Shown here one piece after another: positions 26,871-37,302 of a DNA stretch of 64,000 nt. Position 1 is the first letter of the stretch, and every line of letters starts with the position of its first letter. A program made the position numbers and the translations under genes. Below the pieces are notes generated by a model. It worked only from the letters and a program-made list of their open reading frames with translations. It had not been told where the DNA came from and made no database searches. This DNA comes from Saprospiraceae bacterium (GTDB lineage Bacteria > Bacteroidota > Bacteroidia > Chitinophagales > Saprospiraceae), in NCBI GenBank assembly GCA_016717145.1, contig JADKGD010000006.1, positions 62,001 through 126,000 on the forward strand, given 5' to 3'.

Positions 26871-27794
26871 CTATTTTATTGGCCCACCAGGTGCTTCCAT
26901 CAATTTAAAAAACTGATCAAGCTTTGGCAAAATGATAATCTCAGTTCTGCGATTAGATGCTTTTCCTTCCATGTTCGTATTTTCAGCTTTAGGTGCATAT
27001 TCAGATCTTCCCCGGCAGTCATTCTTGAAGGATCTACCTTATATCTGTTTTGTAAAACCCTGACTACTGCTGTAGCTCTTTTTGTACTTAAATCCCAGTT
27101 GTCGGAAATACACTCGGTTGTAACTGGTACATTATCTGTGTGCCCCTCCACCAAGACATCCAAATCCTTCTGATCATTTATTATGCCGGCTATTTTCGCC
27201 AGCACTTTTTCAGCGTTTGTATTGATCACAGCAGATCCTGATTTGAAAAGCATTTTGTCAGATAACGAAATATAGACCACTCCTTTTTTTACTTCGATTA
27301 ATATATCGGTATCATTAAATTCTGCCAGTGTTTTTTTTCAAATTGAGGGCAAGTCCTAAATTAACAGAATCCTTATATTGTAAAGTCATTGTAAGATCTT
27401 TAATATATTGACTTTGGGCGTTTATGGCTTCCAGAGATTTTTGGATGTTTTCAGCACCTATTTTATTGATAACAGAAGCCGAATTCAGTTGATTCAGCAT
27501 AACATTATTGTTGCTTTTCAATAATACTATTTGCTCATCAAGGCTCTTAAGTTTTGTATTTACAACGGTCAATTCTGATTGTGACATTAATAAGCTGGCA
27601 TTACTAGTTTCAAGTTTTCGATTTAACTCCAGCAATTGGCCTTCTAAATCTCTATTTCTGGATTCACACCGGGTTAAAAGATCTTTATGAACAGCAATTG
27701 ATGTATTTGCATCCGTCAACTTCTTTTTACTTACACAACCAATACCGGTAAATATGAGTAAAAAGAGTAATGATACACACTTAATAATATTCAT
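26871..27794 (-). CDS. OmpA-family lipoprotein (two frameshifts)
   Basis: A lipoprotein of about 307 aa: signal with lipobox GIGCVSKK, a coiled-coil region (about residues 30-135) and a C-terminal OmpA/MotB peptidoglycan-binding domain (DKMLFKSGSAVIN, VEGHTDNVPV, NWDLSTKRATAVVRVL). Two single-base breaks split it. The T8 run at 27331-27338 (plus strand) has one base too many. The C4 run at 27010-27013 has one too few. Corrected, the tail reads GGRSEYAPKAEN and NRRTEIIILPK, with TAG at 26871-26873. It is likely an outer-membrane to peptidoglycan tether, as in Pal-type proteins. Confidence 0.85.
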
Positions 27795-27832
27795 AAAACT
27801 ATTTAATTATAATGGAATAAATATGGTATAAT

Positions 27833-29107
27833 TTATGTTTTCCTTTTTTTCTTTTGTGCAGCAGGGAAAAGGATGTTATTTAAAATTAACCTGTAACCAG
27901 CACTATTAGGATGCAAATTTAAGTCGGTTTCAGGATCATTGACAAAGTGTCTGTAATCTTCAGGATCATGACCACCATAATAAGTCCATGTACCGAAGCC
28001 GTAACTCCCATGAAGATATCTGACTTCATTTACAGATTTTGTCTCTCCAAGGATCAAAACATCTGATTTCACCAAAGACTTTTTAAATGCTGTTGCTTGA
28101 CCCATAAAGCCTTTTATTGTCAAAGTATGGTTCTGACACAACATGGTTGGAATTGGATCCCATTTGGCCGAAAATTCAAAAAGTGTAAAATAATCTACCT
28201 CCGGTGTAATTGTCCGATTTTTATTATCAATATCAGAATGTTCATATTGTAGTGGGTTGAGATTAATTTCAAAATCTTTAAAAGCAAAAGTTTTACTGTA
28301 GTCGAGTTTGCTTTGAGCATTAGGATCGAAACCATCGCCATCGTACATTTCAGCACAAATATCCAAGCCTTCTGCTGCCAATGCAATATCGTAAGTATCC
28401 GTAGCCGAACACATTGCAAACATAAAACCTCCGCCTTCAACATATTCCTTTATACGTTTAGCTACGGCCAATTTTAAGGCAGAAACTTTGGCATAGCCAA
28501 GGCTTTTGGAAAGCTCCTCAGTTTTATCCTGATTAAGTTTATACCAAGGCGTACCTCCCTGACTAGCATAAAACTTACCATATTGACCTGTGAAGTCTTC
28601 ATGATGTAAATGAAGCCAATCATACTGAGCTAGTTTACCTTCAAGAACTTCCCTGTCATATACTTTCTCAAATGGTATTTCAGCATATGTCAACACTAAG
28701 GTTACAGCATCATCCCATGGTTGGATCCTTGAACCCTTTGGATTGAAGTCTGGCGTGTATACAGCAATTTTCGGAGCTTTTTCAAGTTTTATTGCTTCCT
28801 GATTGATCTCCGGGTGATTTATTTCTTCTCTAATATTAATCCATTGAGCATCTGAAAGTACCTGATAACTCACTCCACGGATTTTACATTCAGCTTCTAG
28901 ACTTTTAGAATGCAAAAAAGCAAAGCTACCACCTCTGTAATTTAACAACCAATAAGCTTCAATATTATTATTGATAACCCAATATGTAAGGCCATATGCT
29001 TTGAGGTGGTTGGTTTGTTTGTCATACTCCATTGGAATTAATATATATGAAGCATGCATCGTCAAAAACATAAAAATAAAAACCGCACAAAAGAAATATC
29101 TTTTCAT
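27833..29107 (-). CDS. Conserved exported protein of unknown function (often labelled asparagine synthetase B)
   Basis: A 424-aa protein with a signal peptide ending MHASYILIPMEYDK. Similar Bacteroidota proteins are often annotated 'asparagine synthetase B'. No N-terminal Cys nucleophile and no PP-loop are visible, so that name is unsupported. Segments such as IAVYTPDF, WDDAVTLVLTYAEIPFE, HLHHEDFTGQYG and GGGFMFAMCSATDTYD suggest a flavodoxin- or glutamine-amidotransferase-like alpha/beta domain, in which CSATD may be a strand-nucleophile turn. The C-terminal part (HGSYGFGTWTYYGGHDPEDY) is highly patterned. Role unknown, probably periplasmic. Confidence 0.6.
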   Translation of the reverse strand: MKRYFFCAVFIFMFLTMHASYILIPMEYDKQTNHLKAYGLTYWVINNNIEAYWLLNYRGGSFAFLHSKSLEAECKIRGVSYQVLSDAQWINIREEINHPEINQEAIKLEKAPKIAVYTPDFNPKGSRIQPWDDAVTLVLTYAEIPFEKVYDREVLEGKLAQYDWLHLHHEDFTGQYGKFYASQGGTPWYKLNQDKTEELSKSLGYAKVSALKLAVAKRIKEYVEGGGFMFAMCSATDTYDIALAAEGLDICAEMYDGDGFDPNAQSKLDYSKTFAFKDFEINLNPLQYEHSDIDNKNRTITPEVDYFTLFEFSAKWDPIPTMLCQNHTLTIKGFMGQATAFKKSLVKSDVLILGETKSVNEVRYLHGSYGFGTWTYYGGHDPEDYRHFVNDPETDLNLHPNSAGYRLILNNILFPAAQKKKRKT

Positions 29108-29265
29108 TCTTTAATAAATTGTTTAATACATTTTTTAAAAGTACAGATAGTATAACGCCCAAAAAACTGAAACATTGCAAATTTATTTAATAATATCTTA
29201 AACTTCCTTTTTTCTCAGAATAAACGGGCTTTTTTTTTAATATTTGCATCATAATTTATGAACAA

Positions 29266-31368
29266 GTGATTAATACGTTTAGTTTTTCATACCCGTGGTG
29301 GTATTTATTAATTTGTGTGGCCCTGGGTATTTTGTATGCTCTTCTAATGTATTACAGAGATAAAAGGTTTTCAGATTACAGCCACTGGTTTACAAAGACG
29401 CTGGGCTTACTAAGAACCGCTGGTGTAAGTTTGATCGCACTATTGTTGTTAAATCCATTTGTAAAAACGATAAAAGAAGATACAAAATCACCTGTTATTA
29501 TTTTAGCTACAGATAATTCGACCTCCATAAAAGCAGGAGAAAAACCTGACGTACTTGACCAATATCAACAAAAGTTAACATCTCTTGGCGAAAGCCTCGA
29601 AGAGAAATACGACGTTAAGTATCTAAATTTCGGTACGGATGTGACTAACGCGAAAAAAGATAGTTTTACTTCCAAGAGCACCAATATTTCAAACTTATTT
29701 GACTATATTGAAAATAACTATTCTGATCAAAATCTTGGGGCCATAATCATGGGGACAGACGGCATTTATAATGAAGGAAGCAATCCAATATACAATGACA
29801 GCAAGTTTAATGCTCCGTTATATACCATAGCATTAGGAGATACCACTCAAAAAAAAGATCTTTTATTTCAAAACATACTGTATAACAAGATTGCTTATTT
29901 GGGAGACAAATTTTCTGTACAGGTAGATATTTCTGCTTTCAATTGTGCCTCAAATAATACAAAAGTATCTCTGGAAATGATATCCGGAAATCAAAATAAA
30001 AAAATTGTTGAAGAAACGCTCCTTATCAATTCCAATAACTTCTTTACAACTAAAACTTTTTTACTTGATGCCAGCCAAAGTGGGGTCATTAGATTTAGAG
30101 CAAAATTAGCTTCTGTTCCAAACGAGTACAATACTTCAAATAATGTCAAAGAATTTTTTATTGAAATTTTGGATGCAAGACAAAAAATACTGCTTTTGGC
30201 TAATGCTCCACATCCTGATCTGGCTGCCTTAAAGTCCATCATCACGAGTAACAAAAATTATGAAGTAGAATTGGCATTTGCTAAAGATTTTACCGGAAAC
30301 TACTCCAAATACAACCTGGTTTTATTTCATAACCTCCCATCAGATATTAACGATATTGGCTCAATAATAGCCCAACTTGATAAAAATAATACACCTCGTA
30401 TTTTTATAGTTGGTATGCAGACTTCACTTGTCAAATTTAATAAATCACAGGAAATAGTACAGATAATCGGAAATAGTCGTAATCAGGAAGATATTCAGGT
30501 TGAATTCAATTCAGGATTTTCTCAATTCACGACAACTGATGCGCTTAAAAGTAAATTAAAAAGTTTTCCGCCATTAGTGGCGCCATTTGGAGATTACAAG
30601 TCATTGGGTACCGGAAATGTCTTCCTTTATCAGAATATAAAAAAAATAAAAACTAACTATCCACTAATATCATTCGGAGAGAAAAATGGTTTTAAAACTT
30701 GTGTAATCAATGGTGAAGGCATCTGGAAGTGGAGACTGTTTGACCATTTACAAAATAAAAACTATGACCTTATTTCTGAATTGGTCAACAAGACAATTCA
30801 GCTGACTTCAGTTAAAGCAGATAAAAGAAAATTTAGAGCAAGCACTTCAAAAAATCTCTATACAGAAAATGAAGCCATATTATTTGATGCTCAATTGTAC
30901 AATGACAGCTATGAAATGGTCAATGAAAGTGAGGTAAAATTGGTAGTAAAGGATGAAAATAATAAAGAATTTACCTATATTTTTTCAAAGACATCTAATT
31001 ACTACACGCTAAATGCTGACATATTTGCTCATGGAAGTTACACATATACAGCGACAACCAATTACAACGGTAAAGCTTTAACGGTTGGCGGCAAGTTTAA
31101 CGTTGAAGCAATCCAACTGGAACAATTTGATCTAACAGCAAAACACGCCTTACTTAAGACACTAAGTGAAAAACATTTAGGGAAAATGGTTTATCCATCC
31201 AATATGGAAACTTTAAAAGATATTTTATTAAATAATGATTTGATCAAACCCGTTATGTATCAAACTACATCAACAAAGTCAATCATTTATTTAAAATGGT
31301 TATTTTTTGTAATCCTGACCTTACTGAGTTTAGAATGGTTTCTAAGAAGATATTTTGGAAATTATTGA
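29266..31368 (+). CDS. VWA-like membrane protein
   Basis: A 700-aa membrane protein with two N-terminal helices (about 12-27 and 46-62) and a von Willebrand factor A-like domain (VIILATDNSTSIKAG near 77; MGTDGIYNEGSNP near 163). A large periplasmic-like beta region and a C-terminal membrane helix (about 676-692) follow. Such proteins accompany BatA/Aer-type or peptidase-assembly modules in Bacteroidota. The start is a GTG at 29266, as the nearby ATG at 29258 is immediately out of frame. The stop overlaps the convergent TonB-like gene by 7 bp. Confidence 0.75.
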   Translation: MINTFSFSYPWWYLLICVALGILYALLMYYRDKRFSDYSHWFTKTLGLLRTAGVSLIALLLLNPFVKTIKEDTKSPVIILATDNSTSIKAGEKPDVLDQYQQKLTSLGESLEEKYDVKYLNFGTDVTNAKKDSFTSKSTNISNLFDYIENNYSDQNLGAIIMGTDGIYNEGSNPIYNDSKFNAPLYTIALGDTTQKKDLLFQNILYNKIAYLGDKFSVQVDISAFNCASNNTKVSLEMISGNQNKKIVEETLLINSNNFFTTKTFLLDASQSGVIRFRAKLASVPNEYNTSNNVKEFFIEILDARQKILLLANAPHPDLAALKSIITSNKNYEVELAFAKDFTGNYSKYNLVLFHNLPSDINDIGSIIAQLDKNNTPRIFIVGMQTSLVKFNKSQEIVQIIGNSRNQEDIQVEFNSGFSQFTTTDALKSKLKSFPPLVAPFGDYKSLGTGNVFLYQNIKKIKTNYPLISFGEKNGFKTCVINGEGIWKWRLFDHLQNKNYDLISELVNKTIQLTSVKADKRKFRASTSKNLYTENEAILFDAQLYNDSYEMVNESEVKLVVKDENNKEFTYIFSKTSNYYTLNADIFAHGSYTYTATTNYNGKALTVGGKFNVEAIQLEQFDLTAKHALLKTLSEKHLGKMVYPSNMETLKDILLNNDLIKPVMYQTTSTKSIIYLKWLFFVILTLLSLEWFLRRYFGNY

Positions 31369-32222
31369 ACCTTAAAATCTATAATAACTGACCCGCACTG
31401 GCTTTGAACATCACTTTTTGTAAAAGTGTATTTCATGGCTGTTTTTCTTGCTAAATCAATTAGATACGAATCGGATGTGGTCGAGCCTTTTTGCGTAAAA
31501 TCTGCCTTTGCAACCTTGCCATCGGCATTGACACAAATAGAAAGAGCCACTTTGCCTGTCTTCTGGGAATTGTCTTTAAAAGATGGTTCAAATACAACAC
31601 CTCTACCGCTAAGGCCGCCACCTACCCTACCTGAACCTTTACTAATTCCATCAAGTGCTTTGCCATTTGGGTCACCATTTTCAGCTCCTTGATTTCCGTT
31701 TTTGTTATTACTACCTTTGCCACCTCCTAACAGGTCAGCATACTTCTTTTTTTTATTCTCAAGGTCAGCCTTTGCTTTTGACTCACTTTCTTCTTTTGCT
31801 TTTTTAGCATCAAGCTCTGCCTTACGATCCGCTTCGGCTTTAACCTTTGCATCAGCCTGTGTTTTATTTTTTGATTTGGATAGTTCAGTATTGACTTTAG
31901 TTTTGGCCAGTTCACTGGCTTTTATTGTAGCCACATCTTCCAGATCTTTTGAGTTGATTTCCGAAATGGCTTGAGTTTTTGATTCTGAAGTTGTCGGTAT
32001 TGGTTTCGAATCATTATTATCTACTTCTGCGGCTATTTCGGTAGCGTTCGTCCCTGCTTCAGGCTCTCCAAATTCGATAAGTATGCCCCCAATTTCTTCG
32101 AGTGGCTTGATGGGCGTCAGGGATATAAATAGCAGAAGAACAATTACTATGTGAAGGATGAAACTAATTATAAATCCTTTTTTTTTATGTTCACTTTCCT
32201 TAAGACTCGTGTTGGTATACAT
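31362..32222 (-). CDS. TonB-like energy transducer
   Basis: A 286-aa protein with a single N-terminal membrane helix (ISFILHIVIVLLLFISL, about 18-34). A long Lys/Ala/Glu-rich spacer (about 95-165) and a glycine-rich patch (GSGRVGGGLSGRG) follow. The C-terminal TonB/TolA-like domain (KTGKVALSICVNADGKVAKADF, about 220-245; key VALSICV) contains a Cys pair. It closes an operon exbB-exbD-exbD-tonB and should couple the proton-motive force to outer-membrane receptors, three of which lie in this window. The spacer resembles TolA more than classic Pro-rich TonB. Confidence 0.85.
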   Translation of the reverse strand: MYTNTSLKESEHKKKGFIISFILHIVIVLLLFISLTPIKPLEEIGGILIEFGEPEAGTNATEIAAEVDNNDSKPIPTTSESKTQAISEINSKDLEDVATIKASELAKTKVNTELSKSKNKTQADAKVKAEADRKAELDAKKAKEESESKAKADLENKKKKYADLLGGGKGSNNKNGNQGAENGDPNGKALDGISKGSGRVGGGLSGRGVVFEPSFKDNSQKTGKVALSICVNADGKVAKADFTQKGSTTSDSYLIDLARKTAMKYTFTKSDVQSQCGSVIIDFKVQ

Positions 32223-32324
32223 CTTAATTTTAATTGAAATATTTACAATTCAAAATGTATAATCGTACAATACAATTATACAACAAATAGTGTAAGAATG
32301 GATAAGCAGTTATCTTAAAATTAT

Positions 32325-32723
32325 TTATTGTGGGGCTGTCAGTACTGCTTTAACTTCATGTACATAGGCAAGATTTAATAAAGCGACAACAGCTTCATTA
32401 TTTGATTTTCCTGATGGAGATACTACGAAAGCAGCCTTAATACCATCGACTCTTTTTAATGCCAAAATCTGTTTTTCTATTCCTTCAAGACTTATAGGGT
32501 CTCCGTTCAGCGTATAATTTCCGGCAACATCAACCATTACAATTTTATTTTTGGATTTTGGTGGTGGTGGACTGGTTTTTTTACCAGGCAATTGCAAATC
32601 AAGTGCATTAGGGGAGACAACAGACGAAGTCAGCATAAAAAATATAAGCAATAAAAATATTATGTCTGTCAAAGATGACATGTTAAATTCTGCATTTACT
32701 TTGCTTTTTTTCTTTATGGCCAT
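32325..32723 (-). CDS. exbD: ExbD/TolR biopolymer transport protein (second copy)
   Basis: A 132-aa ExbD with the membrane Asp helix SSLTDIIFLLLIFFMLTS (residues 16-33; Asp20 is the proton-path residue), a Pro-rich linker KTSPPPPKSK and a periplasmic dimerisation domain. Its first 33 residues are nearly identical to the preceding ExbD, pointing to tandem duplication followed by divergence of the periplasmic part. Confidence 0.93.
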   Translation of the reverse strand: MAIKKKSKVNAEFNMSSLTDIIFLLLIFFMLTSSVVSPNALDLQLPGKKTSPPPPKSKNKIVMVDVAGNYTLNGDPISLEGIEKQILALKRVDGIKAAFVVSPSGKSNNEAVVALLNLAYVHEVKAVLTAPQ

Positions 32724-32738
32724 AACAATAAATATTAA

Positions 32739-33134
32739 CTATTTTGAAGGTTGCGTTGCAATGATGGCTTTAATTTTTAATCCGCTTGCTATCGCTATTA
32801 TTTTATGTACGTTTTCCCAAGGTACTCCTACTTCTGAAATAATGTTTAAAGTAGCATTACTTTTATTATTGGTTTTCCTGACGGCAAAAGCAATATCTTT
32901 TTCCAACATAGCCATAGAACTTGGCTTACCTACCACACTTACTTTTCCGTCTACAGTTAACATTACAGGCAAATCAATAGGGGCCACCGTTGTTGAGTTA
33001 GATTCAGGTAATTGAATCTTAATATTAACCATTTTTGAAGTCAGCATAAAAAAAATAAGCAAAAGGAAGATTATATCCGTTAATGAGGACATATTAAATT
33101 CAGCGTTTACTTTACTCCGTTTTTTGACAGCCAC
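32739..33134 (-). CDS. exbD: ExbD/TolR biopolymer transport protein (first copy)
   Basis: A 131-aa ExbD with the same N-terminal block and membrane Asp (SSLTDIIFLLLIFFMLTS). The periplasmic domain differs from the other copy (IKIQLPESNSTTVAPIDLPV). It lies between exbB (26 bp upstream) and the second exbD (15 bp downstream). Paired ExbD subunits may allow hetero-oligomers. Confidence 0.93.
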   Translation of the reverse strand: MAVKKRSKVNAEFNMSSLTDIIFLLLIFFMLTSKMVNIKIQLPESNSTTVAPIDLPVMLTVDGKVSVVGKPSSMAMLEKDIAFAVRKTNNKSNATLNIISEVGVPWENVHKIIAIASGLKIKAIIATQPSK

Positions 33135-33160
33135 TATAAGGTATTTATAAAAATGAAATA

Positions 33161-33865
33161 TTAATTACCCGGTTCCTGTAAAAGATCCATAAAATCAATT
33201 GTTGTTTTTTCCATTTGGAAAATAACTTTATCCACTTTGGCCACTAAAAGGTTATATCCTACAAAGGCAAAAATTCCAATTACTAATCCAAAAGCCGTAG
33301 TAATTAGTGCCTGATAAATCCCGCCCGCCAATAATGCCGGACTTACATTGTCCTGAGAAGCCATATTGTAAAATGCCAAAATCATCCCGGTTACCGTACC
33401 GAGAAAACCTATCATTGGTGCTGCTCCTGCAATACTTGCCAATGATGATAAATTTTTCTCGAGCTTAAAAACTTCAAGATTTCCTACATTTTCGATTGCT
33501 GCGTCGATGTCTTTGAGCGGCTTACCTATACGCATAAGTCCTTTTTCGATCATTCTGGCTGAAGGTGTATCCGTAGCCCTGCATAACGCTTTGGCGCCTT
33601 CCACATTACCCGAACCAACAGAAGCTCTAATATTATTAATAAAATTTTCATCAATGTTACTTGCTTTATTAATGGTCAACCATCTTTCAATAAAGATATA
33701 TAGTGCCAAAAATGAAAGTACCAATAAGACTGCCACATTTGCAATACCCATCCATCCACCGGAAATGATGATATCAACGACATTTTGTGAAGCCTGAGGT
33801 GAAGCAGCTGTTGAATCTGTAACATCAGCTGTTACTTGAAATAATACAAAACTTAAATTAAGCAT
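33161..33865 (-). CDS. exbB: ExbB/TolQ proton channel protein
   Basis: A 234-aa MotA/TolQ/ExbB protein with three membrane segments (about 34-55, 140-160 and 188-210). The family signature is visible as GLMRIGKPLKDIDAAIENVG, SLASIAGAAPMIGFLGTVTGMI (key APMIGFLGTVTGMI near 145) and GGIYQALITTAFGLVIGI. It is the first gene of the exbB-exbD-exbD-tonB operon. ATG start at 33865. Confidence 0.95.
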   Translation of the reverse strand: MLNLSFVLFQVTADVTDSTAASPQASQNVVDIIISGGWMGIANVAVLLVLSFLALYIFIERWLTINKASNIDENFINNIRASVGSGNVEGAKALCRATDTPSARMIEKGLMRIGKPLKDIDAAIENVGNLEVFKLEKNLSSLASIAGAAPMIGFLGTVTGMILAFYNMASQDNVSPALLAGGIYQALITTAFGLVIGIFAFVGYNLLVAKVDKVIFQMEKTTIDFMDLLQEPGN

Positions 33866-34058
33866 GATTCGATTTTGATTGATTACTTTAGTACATGAAC
33901 GAATTCCTGATAGATCTATTTTAAAATATAGTGCAAAAATATAATATTTTATTATATTATATTTTTTTTATATTTAATTTTTAAAAATATTATAGATATA
34001 TCTGTGTTTGGTGATATACTATTAGTCATTGGATCGACTAAATTATTGTAATTAAAAT

Positions 34059-37055
34059 CTATCTTAATAGTGTAAGATCTTTTTTGATAATCTTTTTTTG
34101 TCCTGAAAAATCGGTATATTCTACAACGTAAACATAAACACCAACCTCAACAGCACGACCGTTAAAATTACCATCCCATCCAAGCGGATTATCTTCAAAT
34201 TCGAAATTTGATTGCTCATATACTTTGTTTCCCAGTCTATCAAATATAGACAATTTATCAATATTTGCAGGAATCTTATTTTTCCAAATGACGAAGCGAT
34301 CATTTATGTTATCGCCATTAGGCGAAAACACATTAGGAAAATAAAATTGCAATTTATTGTCCACGTTGATATAAATCTTAGTTCTGGCCATACATCCCTT
34401 ATCTGTGACTACTTCTAAATCCACAATATCAGAATAATCAGATGAAAAGTTCAATGTAAAATCGGTCCCAAGGATTTCTCCTTTACTATTATTCCATTTA
34501 ATTAAAGAAATCTGGTCATCGGGATAATTGGAATCAAAGTCTAGGCCCAATACATCACTAAACGAAATTGAGTATTCAGTTGGTGTAGAAATTTCCATCA
34601 GCTCCGGCTCATTAATATTAATATTTATTTGATAGGCACAATCATATTTGTCCCTAACTTCAAGCATATATTGGGCCGGTGGTAAATTGCCTATTTCATT
34701 TGAAGTCAATTCAACCCCGTCAAGCATAAATTTATATGGTCCAAAACCACCTGAAGCCCCCAAAATCTCAATTAAACCATTAGTTTCCCCAAAACAATGT
34801 ACATCTTCTGAAACAAATTGTATGCTCTCCGGGACATTCGTTTCATTTGAAATAGATATAGAATCCCTGGATTTACAACCATTTTCTATATCTGTAACGA
34901 TGATTTTATATGTCCCCAAAGCCTTTGCCATAATATCAGCTGAAGCACCAGCCCCCTCAAAAACTCCATTATCTGTACTCCATTGATACAAAAAATTATT
35001 ACCCAAACTAACTATTGGATTAATTTGTACCCTAGTTGTATTGCAATGCCATTTCAAATTATTACCTGCATCCACAATAGGAAATGCAATTTTATCTGCA
35101 ATATCTAATGAATCAGCACTCCAACAATGACTTGATGAAGCCATAACTTTACATTCGTACCTTCCTGCACCATCTGAATTCAATGTCAGTATATTTGGAG
35201 AACTTCCTAAAAATGCTACTCCAGGTAGTATTCTTTGCCATCTGATTTCATCGATCGGAATATTTACTTTTGCCGTCATCAAAGGTTTTGGAAAATAACA
35301 AGTAATATTATCACCGGTTAAGTCAACAATTGCTTTCTGGAAATTTGAAGGAACTATAAAACTTGTGTCCAATTTACAACCATTAATACCAACTGCCAAA
35401 AACTTATAAGGCTTACCTTTTATGACATTTATTGAATCAGTAATAATGTTCATACCATTTGACTTTATGCCAAGCGGATTAGTCCATTCTGTTAATGTAA
35501 GCGCATCATTTGATATAAGTGTAAGAACAGAAGGAGATTCGCCTGATTTTTTGCACTTTTGAGTTGGAATAAATGCGTTTACAGATGGCTTTTTTATATC
35601 CTGAGTAATCGTTACCGCATCTATTGCTTTGCATGGTTGACCAGCAATAGTATAATTAGTTTCTACAATATATTTACCGGGTATACTTATATTCAACATT
35701 CTATCCGTAGAAATTATGGTTCCTGATTCATTTATCCAGGAATATGATAATGGCAGAGTGCCATTCGTAGTTCCATCCGCTTCTAAAGTTATATTTGTGG
35801 TATTACAATCCAATAACCGTGCGCCATCTAATACTTTTACGTCAACGGTAATAACTTCAACTCTAAATCTATGTAACAAAGAACAATCATTAATATCTAA
35901 TACCTCAAAACTACCATTTGAAAAATATTTTTTTCCCTGAAATTCAAAATATGAACCATTACATATATATTGGGTACCCATTAAATTCAATTTACTGGTC
36001 CCTACTTTAAATTCCTGTGCGGTCACATTACACCTATCAATAGAACAGTAAATTATTGTATCAGAAGTTACATTAGTTCCACAAAAAGAAAAACTATTGC
36101 CAGGACAAATATATATTGGTGTATTAATCAACGTGTCAGGTCCCTTTACGTTTACAACCCAGGTATTAATTTTTCCACAAGCCGCATTTGCACAGCTACC
36201 GCCATAAAATGGATGGAAGAAACCCTGAGCTGAAATAGTGTACGTTCCTGGCTCCGTAAATACGATATTATTAAACTTCCCGACACTATCCTGATTTACA
36301 AAATAACGCCCGGAAGAGGGACTTATTTGCCAAACAAAACAAACACTGTCAGATGGATTTACCGGAGAATTGCCACAAGCTGCATTTACATTTACCTGAC
36401 ATTCAGGTAAAGTGAGACTATACATTTTTATATCATTGGCCTCATTACACTCCAAAACATTTGGCCCTGTAATAAATCCATCGGCCAATAAAGTTGGGTC
36501 CGGAGCAGTTACTGGTGTAGTATCAATACCTTCTATAACTTTAATGGTAAAATCGCAAACCGAATACCCATAACCATCAATATATAAAAAACCATTTTGG
36601 CCAGGAACAAATTGATCAGATGAGACAGTAAATGTACCTGTTAAGCCGAGAGAAGGAGGGGAAGGAGATTTTGAACAATCTAAAAAAAGATCTTTATTAC
36701 AGCCACCAAAAAGTCCAACCTGAACACCTGTGTTTCCAGCTACTATCGTACAATTTGTAACTGTAATCTCCAAAGTTACTTTATTTGTACATGGTGTAAA
36801 AGTAAACCAAATAATGTTGTCAGCATTACCATTACCATTGCATAGACCTGTCCAAAGTTGATTTACAGAAGCTTTATCGGGCAGTCTGCTTGTATAACCA
36901 TCAAGTTCTGAACCACAAATATAATAAGCACTTGTGCACAACTCACCGATTGGTCCTTGTGTAAAATTACATTGAGCAGAAACAGTAGAACAAAATCCAC
37001 TCATTAAAGTAATAAGCAAAATATGAGCGCAAATATTTCGGATTCTTAGGATCAT
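34059..37055 (-). CDS. Large T9SS type B-sorted surface protein (gliding-associated C-terminal domain)
   Basis: A 998-aa exported protein with a signal peptide ending CSTVSA and a Cys-rich N-terminal region (CNFTQGPIGELCTSAYYICG, cited as CTSAYYICG). Several Ig/PKD-like segments and an SprB-type repeat follow (VHCFGETNGLIEILGASGG near 760; key FGETNG). The C-terminal domain of about 95 residues is the type B T9SS sorting domain, FPNVFSPNGDNINDRFVI ... FDRLGNKVYE ... NGRAVEVGVYVYVVEY. Such proteins are surface adhesins or gliding-associated; the binding target cannot be predicted. Confidence 0.9.
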   Translation of the reverse strand: MILRIRNICAHILLITLMSGFCSTVSAQCNFTQGPIGELCTSAYYICGSELDGYTSRLPDKASVNQLWTGLCNGNGNADNIIWFTFTPCTNKVTLEITVTNCTIVAGNTGVQVGLFGGCNKDLFLDCSKSPSPPSLGLTGTFTVSSDQFVPGQNGFLYIDGYGYSVCDFTIKVIEGIDTTPVTAPDPTLLADGFITGPNVLECNEANDIKMYSLTLPECQVNVNAACGNSPVNPSDSVCFVWQISPSSGRYFVNQDSVGKFNNIVFTEPGTYTISAQGFFHPFYGGSCANAACGKINTWVVNVKGPDTLINTPIYICPGNSFSFCGTNVTSDTIIYCSIDRCNVTAQEFKVGTSKLNLMGTQYICNGSYFEFQGKKYFSNGSFEVLDINDCSLLHRFRVEVITVDVKVLDGARLLDCNTTNITLEADGTTNGTLPLSYSWINESGTIISTDRMLNISIPGKYIVETNYTIAGQPCKAIDAVTITQDIKKPSVNAFIPTQKCKKSGESPSVLTLISNDALTLTEWTNPLGIKSNGMNIITDSINVIKGKPYKFLAVGINGCKLDTSFIVPSNFQKAIVDLTGDNITCYFPKPLMTAKVNIPIDEIRWQRILPGVAFLGSSPNILTLNSDGAGRYECKVMASSSHCWSADSLDIADKIAFPIVDAGNNLKWHCNTTRVQINPIVSLGNNFLYQWSTDNGVFEGAGASADIMAKALGTYKIIVTDIENGCKSRDSISISNETNVPESIQFVSEDVHCFGETNGLIEILGASGGFGPYKFMLDGVELTSNEIGNLPPAQYMLEVRDKYDCAYQINININEPELMEISTPTEYSISFSDVLGLDFDSNYPDDQISLIKWNNSKGEILGTDFTLNFSSDYSDIVDLEVVTDKGCMARTKIYINVDNKLQFYFPNVFSPNGDNINDRFVIWKNKIPANIDKLSIFDRLGNKVYEQSNFEFEDNPLGWDGNFNGRAVEVGVYVYVVEYTDFSGQKKIIKKDLTLLR

Positions 37056-37302
37056 CTAAAAAATTAAAAATCTTTTTTCTATTTTGACATAAAATAAAAC
37101 ATATTATGCTGTAAATAAATAATATATATATTATTACGATCCAAAATATATTAATACACTTAAAAACGGTGTAAATATAACACTACTTTTAAAACATTTC
37201 AATGAAGTGTTATTTTTTTTTATATATAATATAGTGGACAAAACTATTTTTCAGCAAAGCTGTTCCAAAATATAACCACATTACAATAACCATGCTAAAA
37301 AT

